Assembly: GCA_002224055.1 (NCBI GenBank)
Contig: AZLU01000006.1
Span: 178,712-242,711, forward strand
DNA: 64,000 nucleotides
Source of the DNA: Pezizomycotina sp. ARF18
Lineage: Eukaryota; Ascomycota
Direction: 5' to 3'
Shown in pieces: positions 53,777 through 64,000 of the stretch. A model generated the notes under the pieces. That model ran no database searches and had not been told where the DNA came from. It saw nothing but the letters and a program-made list of their open reading frames with translations. Each line of letters starts with the position of its first letter. Position 1 is the stretch's first letter. A program made the translations under genes and the position numbers.

Positions 53777-56700
53777 TGGGAGGTTTCTTCAAACTACGGT
53801 TTCATTAAGAATGCTGGAAGACGAAGAAACAAAAGGTCCCGTTGAGGAGAGGCAAGCTTGGTCAATTTTTTAGTCCTCTTCTTCTGTATAGGGATGTTTG
53901 TTTCTTCACTTTATATTATTTTCTAGCATATTAGTATTTACTACTTTACTTTTCAATCAAAACAAAAAATGGGTTTTGGGAATTTCTTTTTTCGTCTTTT
54001 CGTCCTGCAGTGGTAGCTTTTTATTTGTTTTCTTCCTGATATTCTTCATCTTGATCAATATTTGTGCTCTCCTTGATCTCTCTAGTTTGGCCTGTGAATA
54101 AGGTGCGTAAATAAGCAGTTTTGGCTTCCATAGCTCGTAAATATTGGATACTTCTCTTTTACGCGATGTGGACGCGCTGTCCGTTGACTTTCCGATGGAT
54201 ATATATATAGCTATTTTTTTTTTTTCTTCTAGACATTTCCCGCGACGTACTCGCTTTCAATCGTCTGGCAACTTGCGGTTTACCTACGTATAAACGTTGC
54301 TCCAAAAATTGTGAAAGTTTGCTCTTCGTTGCCTCATCTTTACTTAATAAACTCGAGAAGATCCAATCATCAAGATATATCTATCCTTCACCAGTGCTCG
54401 CGGTACCCGTTTTACCGAAACAATATACACGCATTAATCTATTATTGGGACTCAAACGGTGGATTACGTTGGTGTGTCGATAATCTATAAGTCAGCTATA
54501 TATCCTATCTACCCCAAATTCTCATCTACCTACCCTACCGTAAGAATCCGAACAGAAAAAGAAAAACTGTAACAGAATTTGTGAGTTGGTACTAGTAAGA
54601 GTTCATTTGGAAAGAAAGTATGCCCCGCTTCGTTGTAGGTAGTGAAAACGTCTGATATCATTTGGCTTCGTTGAATCATACGTAATTTCTATAAACGCGA
54701 GTAGTAGTCTTGCGCAACGCTCCTTTATGAAGAACGGCCTCAGGTCACGAACTGTTTACAGATAATTGATAGTAGAAGCTATCTCGCGAACCGTTGCCGG
54801 ACCAATATTGAGAAACTAGCACTCTATAGAAGAAGCTCAGTAGCTATTCGATTCTTCAGGTCCGAGGATATACCTCTGCTGCAATTATTCTATGCCGACG
54901 ACAGCCTTCGCTACAATCTAGCGAAGTCAGGCCCATATCGAAGCTTCTTAGCTCGTGATTTGGAATTATGATCTCAAGGCTGAATTTGATATCGAAGAGG
55001 CCGGTGAATAATAATCTGTCTATAATGTTAAAGCGATCTACCTCAAGGCTATGGAGCGTGTTAGAGGGTGTCGAATAGCTATGACTTGACGTCCTAGTGA
55101 GAAGAACATCATGTATACTAGTAACCATGCACCCCCCACCCCCCCCCCCCTTAGAGCCAAATTAAGCCAAAAGTGCTCTGCAAGGAATCGTCGTGGTAGA
55201 CATCTCCTGAAAAGCCCTGTGGAGTTTAGCGTCCCTATCGTTTTTCGAATACGCGTGTGCCGCTTAATACTTTATTTTTCACCTTTTTCTTGGTCAGTCA
55301 GAGCTCTTATGTTGCGTTCGTCAAGCGAGTGAACGGTTGTTTCTATTTCGACGACGTCTAACTTAGTTGGAGATAAATATGCCCCCTTCTTGGGGACCGT
55401 GCTGCATTAGTAAAATATACTGCAAACCGCGTCTCCTAGTAGCTAGTCGACCGTTCGTTGCTACTTTTGTATGACGGTTGGCTATTTAATTCTTCAATCC
55501 TAAATTAGATAGTGTATATAATAGTAAAAGGGTTTGCTAAAATCTTCGGATCGATTTCGTGCAAGAGCGATTACTACATTTTATGAAACTGATATCACCG
55601 TTTCCATCTTATGTTTAGAAAAGTCTCTATAGGGATCCTCGACGAGTTCTTTTTTGGCTGTCGCTAAGTATCGTCTCCCTAGCCTATATCGTCTCCGTGA
55701 AACGGGATAGTTATTTTTCAGGTACATGACGTCCGGAATTTCTGTATTTATTTTTCCTTCGTATAAATAAAGAACAGATACAGCAATACAGGATTGATAT
55801 CGATTACGTTTTTCTCTATCTCTAGACTTGCTCTACTCCTCTCGGACTCTGGCTCGCCGTTCGCTGCTGGCAACTATCGAGCGAAAGTAACGTCCGTAAC
55901 GGACGAGCAACTAACATGGAATACGCAACTCATAGTCGGAACAAGGCTCAGTGATTTTATCGCCTCGCAGCCTCGGTGGGGATAACCTCTCTGCTACAAT
56001 AGTTGTTCATATCCTGGGCGAGCTTTTGCTACAAAATCCACGGCAACACTGATGTCAAGGGCGTCCAATCCTAGTTAAAAAAAAATAGTAAACACGAGGA
56101 AAGGCCGGTAATATTATCCCTGTCCTGAATCTTTTGTTTTCGATAAAAGTAACTTAGCTTTTTATCTGATGGGCAGCCCTCGTTTCTATGAATGTTGCTC
56201 GAAGGATCCTAGTTCAATATCATTGAGTTGCTCGTTGTTGAATTAACTATATATAGAACTCCACCTCCTGATAGTAGTTATATTTTCAGTACAGCTTTCA
56301 CAATGCCCTGTTGACTTGTTATGCGATGGCTCCATACTCGGTAAATTTTTGCGAAGCTTCGAAAGGTAGTGTCTCTATCGCATCAACATTCGTGTCTGTC
56401 ACTTGTAAGTTTATTTTTTGGCTCGTGAGTAATTATACTTAGACGTATTGACGAGAATGATTAATGAAATATCGCGTATCCATCTCGACCGTAGAGAATG
56501 TATATACCGGCCTCTTTTTGTGTTGTGGCTTCATTGAAATATCCATTGATTTTGTGCGCGGGTATTGGCGCTTATATATTTTGAGAGCTCTACAGTGAAG
56601 TACGGTCTCTAGATAGAACAGATATATCGTCCTGCCAAATTGCATCCTCTGAATAATCCAGAAGCTTCTCAACTAGTTGCACACTTTCTGAGAAAATCGT

Positions 56701-57831
56701 TTCAGATATCCGAACAATAGGCCAGATTTCAGTTCTCAAGACTTCCTGCTGCCTGTATGAGAGAGTAAGAAGGCTCTTTCTCAGTTTTATCGTTGCCGGC
56801 TTTTCACCATTTTTATCATCGGCTTGTCGAGCTTAGACTTAGTATAATTGATGAACCGCTTGTTGTTTTTATCGATATCGACGATATGTCCCGATGGGTT
56901 TACGAGATCCATCAACGACCGATCTCCATTCCAGGCTTCCTCGACGACGACATCTTACTAATTAGTTACTGTAGGCCAAATGACTGGAATCCTACAAATC
57001 TTCGATCAATATCGTGCAGCTCGTCGTTCCGTGTCCACTAGCCTTATCGCTCCCGGCCGATAGGCTCGGAATAACCTAATACCCTTCAGGTATCTATGGT
57101 CATCACGGCGCTTTAGTAGGTTATGAAATATTCTTCGAAGCGTCAGAAAGCTAGAACAAGTAACACAGCAGTCGCTCTCAAATTAATAACGATTTCTATT
57201 AGTAATTCTATACGTTGCGTTGCTGATACCGGCATGTGATAAATATGAACCGTTCGCCATTGTATTGCTTCAATCCACTCTAAGCCTTATCAAGACGTCC
57301 CTGTAATGTAGGCGATCAATATGTAATGTCCTCCTATTCCTGACCAAAACCGTCCCAGTATTATAGGTAGAATTTCGTGAGAGTGTCAAATTCGTATCCG
57401 AGGCCTTAACAAATCCAAGGCTCTTACGGTTGTGCTTTTCTTATATTAGTATGTTTGAAGCGCCGGAATGAGATATGTAAGACTAATAGATAGTATGCGA
57501 ACTTGAGTATCCCGTCTATATCAGTAAATATAAATGAACACAAGGACTGCTCAATAGTATACGCCCTTTAGGTATTTGCGTGATAATAGCAAGACAGAGA
57601 TATGTTTCCGGTGAAGTTGGTTAGAGAACTCTCATACTAAACAAACAATATCCTGTATTTCCTGTATTAAGAAGGGTCCGGAATGAATATATAGTACGTT
57701 AGGTTGAGTAAGTCTTTCTGGCCCGTCCGGTTGATGCTAGTAAATAGTACACTGTACACCGGTTGTAGGGCTTTCTTTCTTTCTTTCTCTTTAGTTGGTT
57801 TTAGAACAAGTATTCCTATTACGCTACGCGG

Positions 57832-57864
<33 letters not shown>

Positions 57865-58887
57865 GGCAGGAGTGTCCAGTCCAATACTATCTTGTTAGAC
57901 AAGAGAAGAGAAGGGAAGGAAGAAATCTGTCGACCGGCACACTCAACAAAACCGCGTAGAAATCACTCCTAATATCCACCAATAAGTTTTCTCCTCAAAC
58001 CTTTTATTATATCTACTTACAAACCAGCCTTGAGAGTTGCAGCTTTACATTATTTACTTAGGTACTTCTAAAAGGCACCGGTAATAGCAATACATAAATA
58101 CTCAGGTAAAAGTAATCAACAAGTTTTTTTTTTTTTTTTTTTTTTTTTTCGGGATAGCTATTTCCGGCTCTGAGTAGTGCTGTTGTTGATAACTCCCCGA
58201 CGACCAGTCCTCGTCGCAATCCCACGACGAAAAATCATCTCTAGCGTTTGCCGAAATCCGAAAAAGCTCTTCCATCTCAAACTCACCATGGCTAAATAGC
58301 CTCTTGTAATCTTATTCAAATGTCTAGAAATTTATTAAATCTCATTCTATCAAATGCGTACGCATACGAACCGCAATTTTTTTTTTTTTTTTTTGAGAGC
58401 ATCCTTTCAATATCCGCGAAAAGAAAGTTCATCGTGCCTCAAATCATGATCATACTATTGTAATACCGTGACTTGCCATCAACTTCAATAAATTTTTTAA
58501 CCAAGGAATATTTTTTTAGAAATAGAAATTTGCTACCATGCAATAGCGTCAATGTCTCATCAAATCGTGTACTGAATAGTAATGAATGAAAGGATGCGGA
58601 GCTGAAAGTAATAAAGAAAAATGAAACGCCAACAGCATTTCATAAAATGGAATACGAAGAGACAAGGCGAGAAATATATAATATGAAGGGAAAGAAAGAA
58701 ATAAAGAAGCATTCCTAATAAAATATTAAAAAAGAAACCATGTTAACCGTCAAACAAAATGCAGCTCTGAATCCCGAAAAATTAAATAAATAAACCGCAA
58801 TCCAATCTTTAAAACGCCTTTCTCTAAAGAAAACTCCGAAAAATAATAAGAATACTAAGAAAAGATATTCAGCCCGAACGCATTGTA
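53414..58887. other. Long gene-poor region with simple repeats
   Basis: The first 500 bases are a T-rich 3' flank with an ATT trinucleotide run (about 53741-53776). From 54.1 to 57.7 kb the DNA has mixed composition, stops in all frames and no protein-like ORF. Its texture resembles the 15-26 kb block, but I could not align any specific phrase. A C run lies at 55134-55151. A/T runs occur at 57832-57862 (31 A) and 58124-58149 (26 T). Imperfect palindrome ACGTCCGTAACGGACG at about 55889. No RNA gene or intact mobile element recognised. Confidence 0.45.
53741..53776. repeat. ATT trinucleotide microsatellite
   Basis: About twelve ATT units in a row in the 3' flank of the RGR-rich nuclear-protein gene. 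Confidence 0.8.
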
Positions 58888-61800
58888 TTATCCATATTGC
58901 TTCACGTCGCCTCCCCGAAAAAAAACGTTCTTGTGAACATCACCGAAATTGAGACTTCCAACGACTTTATCCGCGTTAGTCCAGTCAATGTCGAACAGAA
59001 CGCTGAAAGTCGAGGTGTGATGGCACAAGATGGCATCATGTCGTTCTGCCTCGCGTCAAGATAGCATTTCTACAGACCACATTTTGATGATTTGTTAGCA
59101 AGGTGTGACCAGACGAAGGGAATAGTACAGGAATGGAGATTATTTTACCTTGGAGCAGTATGCGGCGACTTTGCAATCAGGACATATATAGTTCAGGTGG
59201 CAGGGCTCGTCACAATTGTCGCAGATCCCCGTTATATCTCTCCTACGAGTCGTCGTAGGGACAGAACCGCTGATGTTCCTAATAACGTCGAGAGTACAAT
59301 TGCAGAACTAAGAAGGAATCGGGAAAAAGAAGTGTTAGTGCGAAAGTCGCGTCAGAGATCGAAGTCCCAAAGAATGAGATTAAATAAGAATCAGGGATAA
59401 CTTACACAATAGACGTAGGGAATATCCGACGGCGTTAATGCGATGGTGCAGCTCCCATCGTCAGCGATATGCGGCCGCCCGTACAAGATAGCAAGAACGC
59501 AGTCGTGCCCCATCTGTTCTAACCACTGGAAATACCACGGCCGTTTAACAACAATCGTGACCTCTTCGCCGGAGACGTCCTCCGCAGTAATCATGACACT
59601 TTCGTCTTGAAGGCCCTCGACGTTTTTGGTCCCCGCTAACAGGCACCAGTGAGGGTAGGTGTTTTGAGGTTTCTGTGCGTATGCGCCGTACTCCTGCCGC
59701 ATAACGTACGGGCGAACCAGTATTCTTCGCTAGCTGCAGTTCTAAAGGAAGGGAACGTCTTTCTGTTTCAAAGTCGCCGGTGTACCATTCTTGGGTCACA
59801 TCAACACCATAGATATTTTCCATCGCAGAAATCTTCGTTGTGCTTAGGCCTTTGACTCCAGCCACTTTATCGCGTCCTCCACCTTGTTGAACTTTTTGTG
59901 GTCCGCGCCAGGGTATCTGTGGACGCTTTCCTGTACCTCCTCACTAGGTAACAGAGAAGAAATCAAAGTTAGCTTCATTGCGACAAAGAACGTCAATATG
60001 AAGGAGAAATCGTACAAACTGTCAAAGAGACCAGTCGTTCGACCGTTGGCAACGGCCCAAAACCCCGCTCCTTTCGGGCGCTCCGGAAGAGGTTCAAACG
60101 CCTTGGCGCTCGAGGCCGCTTTAGGCTCAGGAGCTGTTTCTGACTGCTTGATTTGGACCACTTTATCAAGGTACTCTTCTACCTCCTGATCTTTGAGCCA
60201 TTTCTCGGCCTCTGCTAAAGACTTGAACGTTCTGAACGAAGAATTCTTGTAATTTTTGACAGACTCTTGAGCTTCGGCACTGTAGGAAATAGTTAGAAAT
60301 CTCGATCCCTCAAAGGCAGTAACAGTAATACTTAGACTTGGGGACGTACTGGTCAGCGAAAATTCCTCTCTTGCGGCCTCTAGAGACAGCCCACACCTTT
60401 TATATTCGTCCGTGCTATCACCTCTCCTCCCGGGACTCGAACCACCACTAGAGGAAGAGCTCCCATTATTTTCTTTCCCTTCTGCTTTTCGCTTCTTTTC
60501 ATTAAGCTTATTCAGACGGTATTTTTTTTTCTTCGAAACGCTGGGATTCCTCCTTGATCTTCTGGCTCTCCCACTCCCAACGACGTTTCATCGCCTCTTC
60601 TTCTCTTTTGCAGCTTCAAGGAGAGCACGGTGTTCCTCCTCCAACGTATCCAACTCTTTACACTCGACCTCGATGTTCATGGGTCCCTTAACTTCCTGCA
60701 AAGGTGCTTTGTCTTTCTCCAGAGTCTATTCCTTCGTCCTTATGTTCTTCTACCTCCCTAGGCGGTTGCCCGTTTGCCAGAACCACTTCTTCCTCCCGGC
60801 GCTCAGCTTTTGTTGCGAGGACATCAAACTGCCGGCATGCCGTCTTCTCCTCTTCGGCAGCGACCTTGGATACCTCCTCAGTCTGAACAATCGTCTCTGG
60901 AGTCTCCGTACGTACCGCATCCTCTGTCACAGCCTGCTTCTTTGCTTCAGATTTCTCTGCTTTCTCTTCGGCCAGCTTCCGTCCTATCTCAATCTTGGCC
61001 TGAGTTTCAGACAAGTGATTTATATATGCATGTTCATATCTATCAAGATTTTGGGCAGGACTTGGTGAAAACACTGAGTTGCTCCTAACAAGGTGCTGAT
61101 TCTTCTTAGGGTTCTTCTTATCCTTAATTCTGAAGGCTCGCGGTTCGGTTGGAGGCGTGACCGAAATCTGTGCTATACATGGCGAGGGGTCGTAGTATTG
61201 CGGCGTTCCCGGAACGTAGTAGACCACAGGCCCAGGCTGCTGCTGCTGCGGGAGATAGTACGGCAGGGCCGGAATGATACCATGGGCGCCGTATGAATTC
61301 CCGTAGTTGATATTGTTCTGCTGAATAAACTGGGTTTGACTTAGGAACTGAGAGCCATTAGGTTGTAGACGGGGAGTGTGGTTTCCATGATGAGGATATT
61401 CACCCGACGGTACCGGCAGCGGTGGTGGCGGTGTTGGTGCGTACTGGCTGCGGGGGCTTTGCACGCTAACGGATGAACTAGCAGAAGTTAGATCCACGAG
61501 AACCCGTTTACGCGGGGAGGACGGGAGAAGCCGCCGTTCGGCAAGCTGCTGTCCGTGCTCCAAGACTCAATACGCCTATGACTCTGGCTGCTGTTGCGCG
61601 AATGGTTATGGGAGGGTCCAGATGTCAACGTTTGTTGCCCGTGGATGCCACTCTGCCTAGAATTGTTGGTTCCGCTTGAAGCTTGACTATATCCGGTTGA
61701 TGGTCTCGATCCGTACTCAAAGCCCTTCGGAGATACAATAGCAGGCTGCTGCGGTATCCTAATGCTTTTGATTTGTAAAGGAAATAGAGGCTTCGGGGCA

Positions 61801-64000
61801 GACTTGGTGGACTTTAGTGATCGGCATAACAATATTTTTCGCAGAGTCCTTAGTGATAGTTTCCGGTTTCGGAGGAGTGGCATCAGTTTCGTTTTCTATT
61901 CCCGTTGATTTACTCTCGAATCTGAGAGAAGACGAAGGGCTTTTTTGTTCCGGTTCTCGCGGAACATCCTGTTCGACTTTCCCATCTAAACTTTTAGACC
62001 GATATCTCATGAATCCATCCTCTCCATAATCTCCGCTATGATAATCAGGCAAACTGATGAACGATGCAAACATAATCTCTTCCGTTTCGGTGGTTTACGG
62101 AGCCAGAAGGAATTCCTGCGCTGGAGTTTTCGTACTAGAAATTGGGGGGCTGATACGGCAACCTTGGGAGGATCTTTATACACAAATGGCTTTCGACTGG
62201 GGCTGGGAACACGGCACCTGACAGGAGAAGAAGTGAAGTTTGGAGAGCCAGTAAGTGCTATATTCCCATTTATCTTTTCCGTTTCGCTACCTTTATTCAT
62301 CTCGCTCGCGCTGCTCTTCATACTTTGTTGGTGCGTAAGAGCTTTGATTTCTTGATAAGATTCCCCACCGACCATAGTCTTCTCTTGACCGGTTACGCAC
62401 TGTTGAACTGGGCTGCCGTTGCAGACCGCGCACGTCCCGCCAATAGACTCCTGTTCCCGGTCGGTGGGTTGTCCTTTTTTTGAATCGATCTGGGAGTTTG
62501 AATTTGTTGAATCATCTCTATGTTTCTGCACTTCCGTAGAAGCTTGTGGATTGCCCTTCCGATCTTCAGAGACTAAGTCATTGTCATCAAAGCTAATAAG
62601 CGTAGAAGGTGAAATTTTCAGGGCATTCATTAATGCCGTTGCTTTCACCCTGGAGGACGGTAGTGAAGTTCTTCCATGTCCGCATAGAAACCTTTCAGGT
62701 TGACCAATTCGGCTTTCTTCCTTTGCAGTTCCTTAGCAAGCCAATTACGAGCCTCCCAGCGACTTGGAAGACAACAGTATTTAGTATTGTCATCAACGAA
62801 GTATAGAACATCATTCCTAATAGAGAAAAGCAATCAGATATTCTATTAGAAAGTTACAAGTAATTTATTTGAAAACAGAGCTCAAAGGTTTCCTACCATT
62901 TATCGAAGATCCCAATTTCTTTGCCTTTGGAAACAGCGTAGATGCGCCTGAAGTTGTTGAAAGCATTATCAGGGAAACCCTTCTCTCCAGGATAACCAGC
63001 AGTGTATCCAACTTCGGCCTCGGTAAGATGGATCCTCACCACATCCATATTTTCTACCAAAGGCATAGGAAGCCCACCAGGCGGGATTGGTATGTTAAAA
63101 CCGGTTACAACACTAAAGCTATCGTTTGCAAAATTGCGACGGAGCTCGTGTACAACACGATCCTTGTAGGAACTTTGTTTGTAGACCGTAGAATAAGGGG
63201 AACAATACGAATATCGAAGACGTAGTCTTTCCAAAGCGAGGGTCAACTGCCTCAGTGCTCAACAGTGCCTCCCCACGCGTGGGCTTCAAGAAATTGCTTA
63301 GCTTGATATTTAATTCAATAGTAATAGTTTACTTACCGACAAGGAATTGAAATACTCAGTTTGAGTGCCGCTGCTCAGAGACCGAATGTTCCTCGGTCTC
63401 CCACGTGGGATGTTCTCTTCGCTGTAAGCTTGAGTAGTGACATAGTCCTGAACGACTGGTTGGATAATGCCGCCAACTGCTTCGGATGGAAGTTAGCCTG
63501 GACGCCTGTTTCTACATATGGTTAGACCTTCGGGGCCCGGCGGCTTTCTTCTTTTCTCCAGCCTTTCTTCTTCTTCCCGTTTGGGAGACGGTCGTTCGGC
63601 TGTCTTTGCGTTCAGCGGGATTATCATCTGTCTTCCCCTGTCGTGGACCTTGCTTTCTCTCGGGACCGACTCGAACCGGTACTGGCGTAAACCACTTCTC
63701 AGCGGGCTTCGGGTTGTTGATGCCTCCGCCAGCTGTGTTTCGGATCTGGTCCGACGGCTTGTTCCCTCGACCTCTTCAATTCCCTTCGGCTTATGTTTGA
63801 GATGGATGTTATCTCGCCCGGCGTTCTTGTCATCAGGAAACTCTAAAACCTCGGCGACCGACGCCCTCGTGCGAAACATCAGCAGTCCCATTTTCCTGTT
63901 CGCCATCCGATTTCTCTTGAGTTGACGTGACCTTGCTTATTCGGAGAGCCCCAGCTCCTTCTTCGACATGGTTTCTTCTGCTCCGTCCCAGAACCAGACT
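58888..64000 (-). CDS. Large protein with three RNase H1-N/viroplasmin-like modules and a C-terminal MYND-like zinc finger, 5' end beyond window
   Basis: Module A: RRIYAVSKGKEIGIFDKW, intron 62817-62896, NDVLYFVDDNTKYC, WEARNWLAKEL. Module B: KVWAVSRGRKRGIFAD, intron 60280-60349, EAQESVKNYKNSSFRTFKSL, AEAEKWLKDQ. Module C: GAGFWAVANGRTTGLFDS, intron 59944-60015, EEVQESVHRYPGADHKKF, NKVEDAIKWLESKA. These fit the small alpha/beta domain found at the N-terminus of eukaryotic RNase H1, which binds RNA-DNA hybrids or dsRNA there. Between A and B lies a long low-complexity region with Pro/Gln-rich (YYLPQQQQPGPVVYY) and Glu/Lys-rich parts. After C comes an unrecognised globular region (VTIVVKRPWYFQWLEQMGHD). 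The C-terminus has CDNCDEPCHLNYICPDCKVA followed by AYCSK, intron 59070-59148, and KCYLDARQND, then a shifted frame giving HDAILCHH: C-x2-C-x9-C-x2-C-x4-YC-x3-C-x8-H-x4-C, MYND-like. It stops at 58888. Reading continues to the right edge (VEEGAGALRISKVTSTQEKS). No RNase H catalytic domain is seen. Whether 58.9-64 kb is one gene or two is inferred from continuous coding texture. Confidence 0.6.

Noticed and set aside
58888-64000. Viroplasmin-like modules as an endogenous caulimovirus
   Set aside because: The domain is shared with cellular RNase H1. No coat, movement, protease or reverse-transcriptase region is present, the modules contain spliceosomal introns, and a MYND-like finger is attached.

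Overview
The window looks like nuclear DNA of a filamentous ascomycete (Pezizomycotina). The genes carry short (about 55-110 bp) GT-AG introns. The gene set is typically fungal: an E(z)/KMT6 H3K27 methyltransferase, a Ste6-type peptide pheromone exporter and the fungal lysine enzyme homoisocitrate dehydrogenase. The only telomere-like motif is TTAGGG. GC-balanced gene blocks alternate with long AT-rich gene-free blocks, and A/T homopolymers of 20-40 bases are scattered throughout.

Layout, left to right: (1) 1-2991, minus strand, WDR6/Trm734-type WD40 protein, cut by the left edge; (2) 4447-8434, plus, KMT6/E(z) methyltransferase with CXC and SET domains; (3) 10721-14615, minus, XPG/Rad2 repair endonuclease; (4) about 15-26.9 kb, a gene-free block made largely of degenerate repeat units about 0.4-0.8 kb apart; (5) about 27.1-28.4 kb, a GC-rich island with an unrecognised gene; (6) 28.4-37 kb, sparse accessory DNA with a PUA-like/ASCH-type protein gene (32.8-33.5 kb), two small tandem duplications and weak gene remnants; (7) 37071-41224, minus, Ste6-like ABC transporter; (8) 42276-43285, minus, PBDC1/Ypl225w homologue, divergent from (9) 43777-46568, plus, mitochondrial elongation factor G; (10) 47109-48590, minus, homoisocitrate dehydrogenase; (11) 50393-53413, plus, a probable nuclear protein with a duplicated unrecognised domain and an RGR-rich basic tract; (12) 53.4-58.9 kb, gene-poor; (13) 58888 to beyond the right edge, minus, a large protein with three RNase H1-N/viroplasmin-like modules and a C-terminal MYND-like zinc finger.

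Nearly every recognisable gene is broken by one-base frame changes. Where family motifs show what is missing, it is usually one base of a short run (for example in the XPG FDGGAP motif, the MEF1 IHEVRGKD motif and the MYND histidine). Two neighbouring 123-125 bp copies at 29.85-30.10 kb differ only by one-base indels. I therefore read most breaks as uncorrected long-read errors rather than pseudogenes. Gene spans below are gene models that cross these breaks.

The window is not a single pathway. Most genes are housekeeping (tRNA modification, chromatin silencing, DNA repair, eEF1A folding, mitochondrial translation, lysine synthesis). The best candidates for something undescribed are the triple viroplasmin-module/MYND protein, the protein with the duplicated KSGLEAAKFTIRETARSR domain, and the degenerate repeat block.
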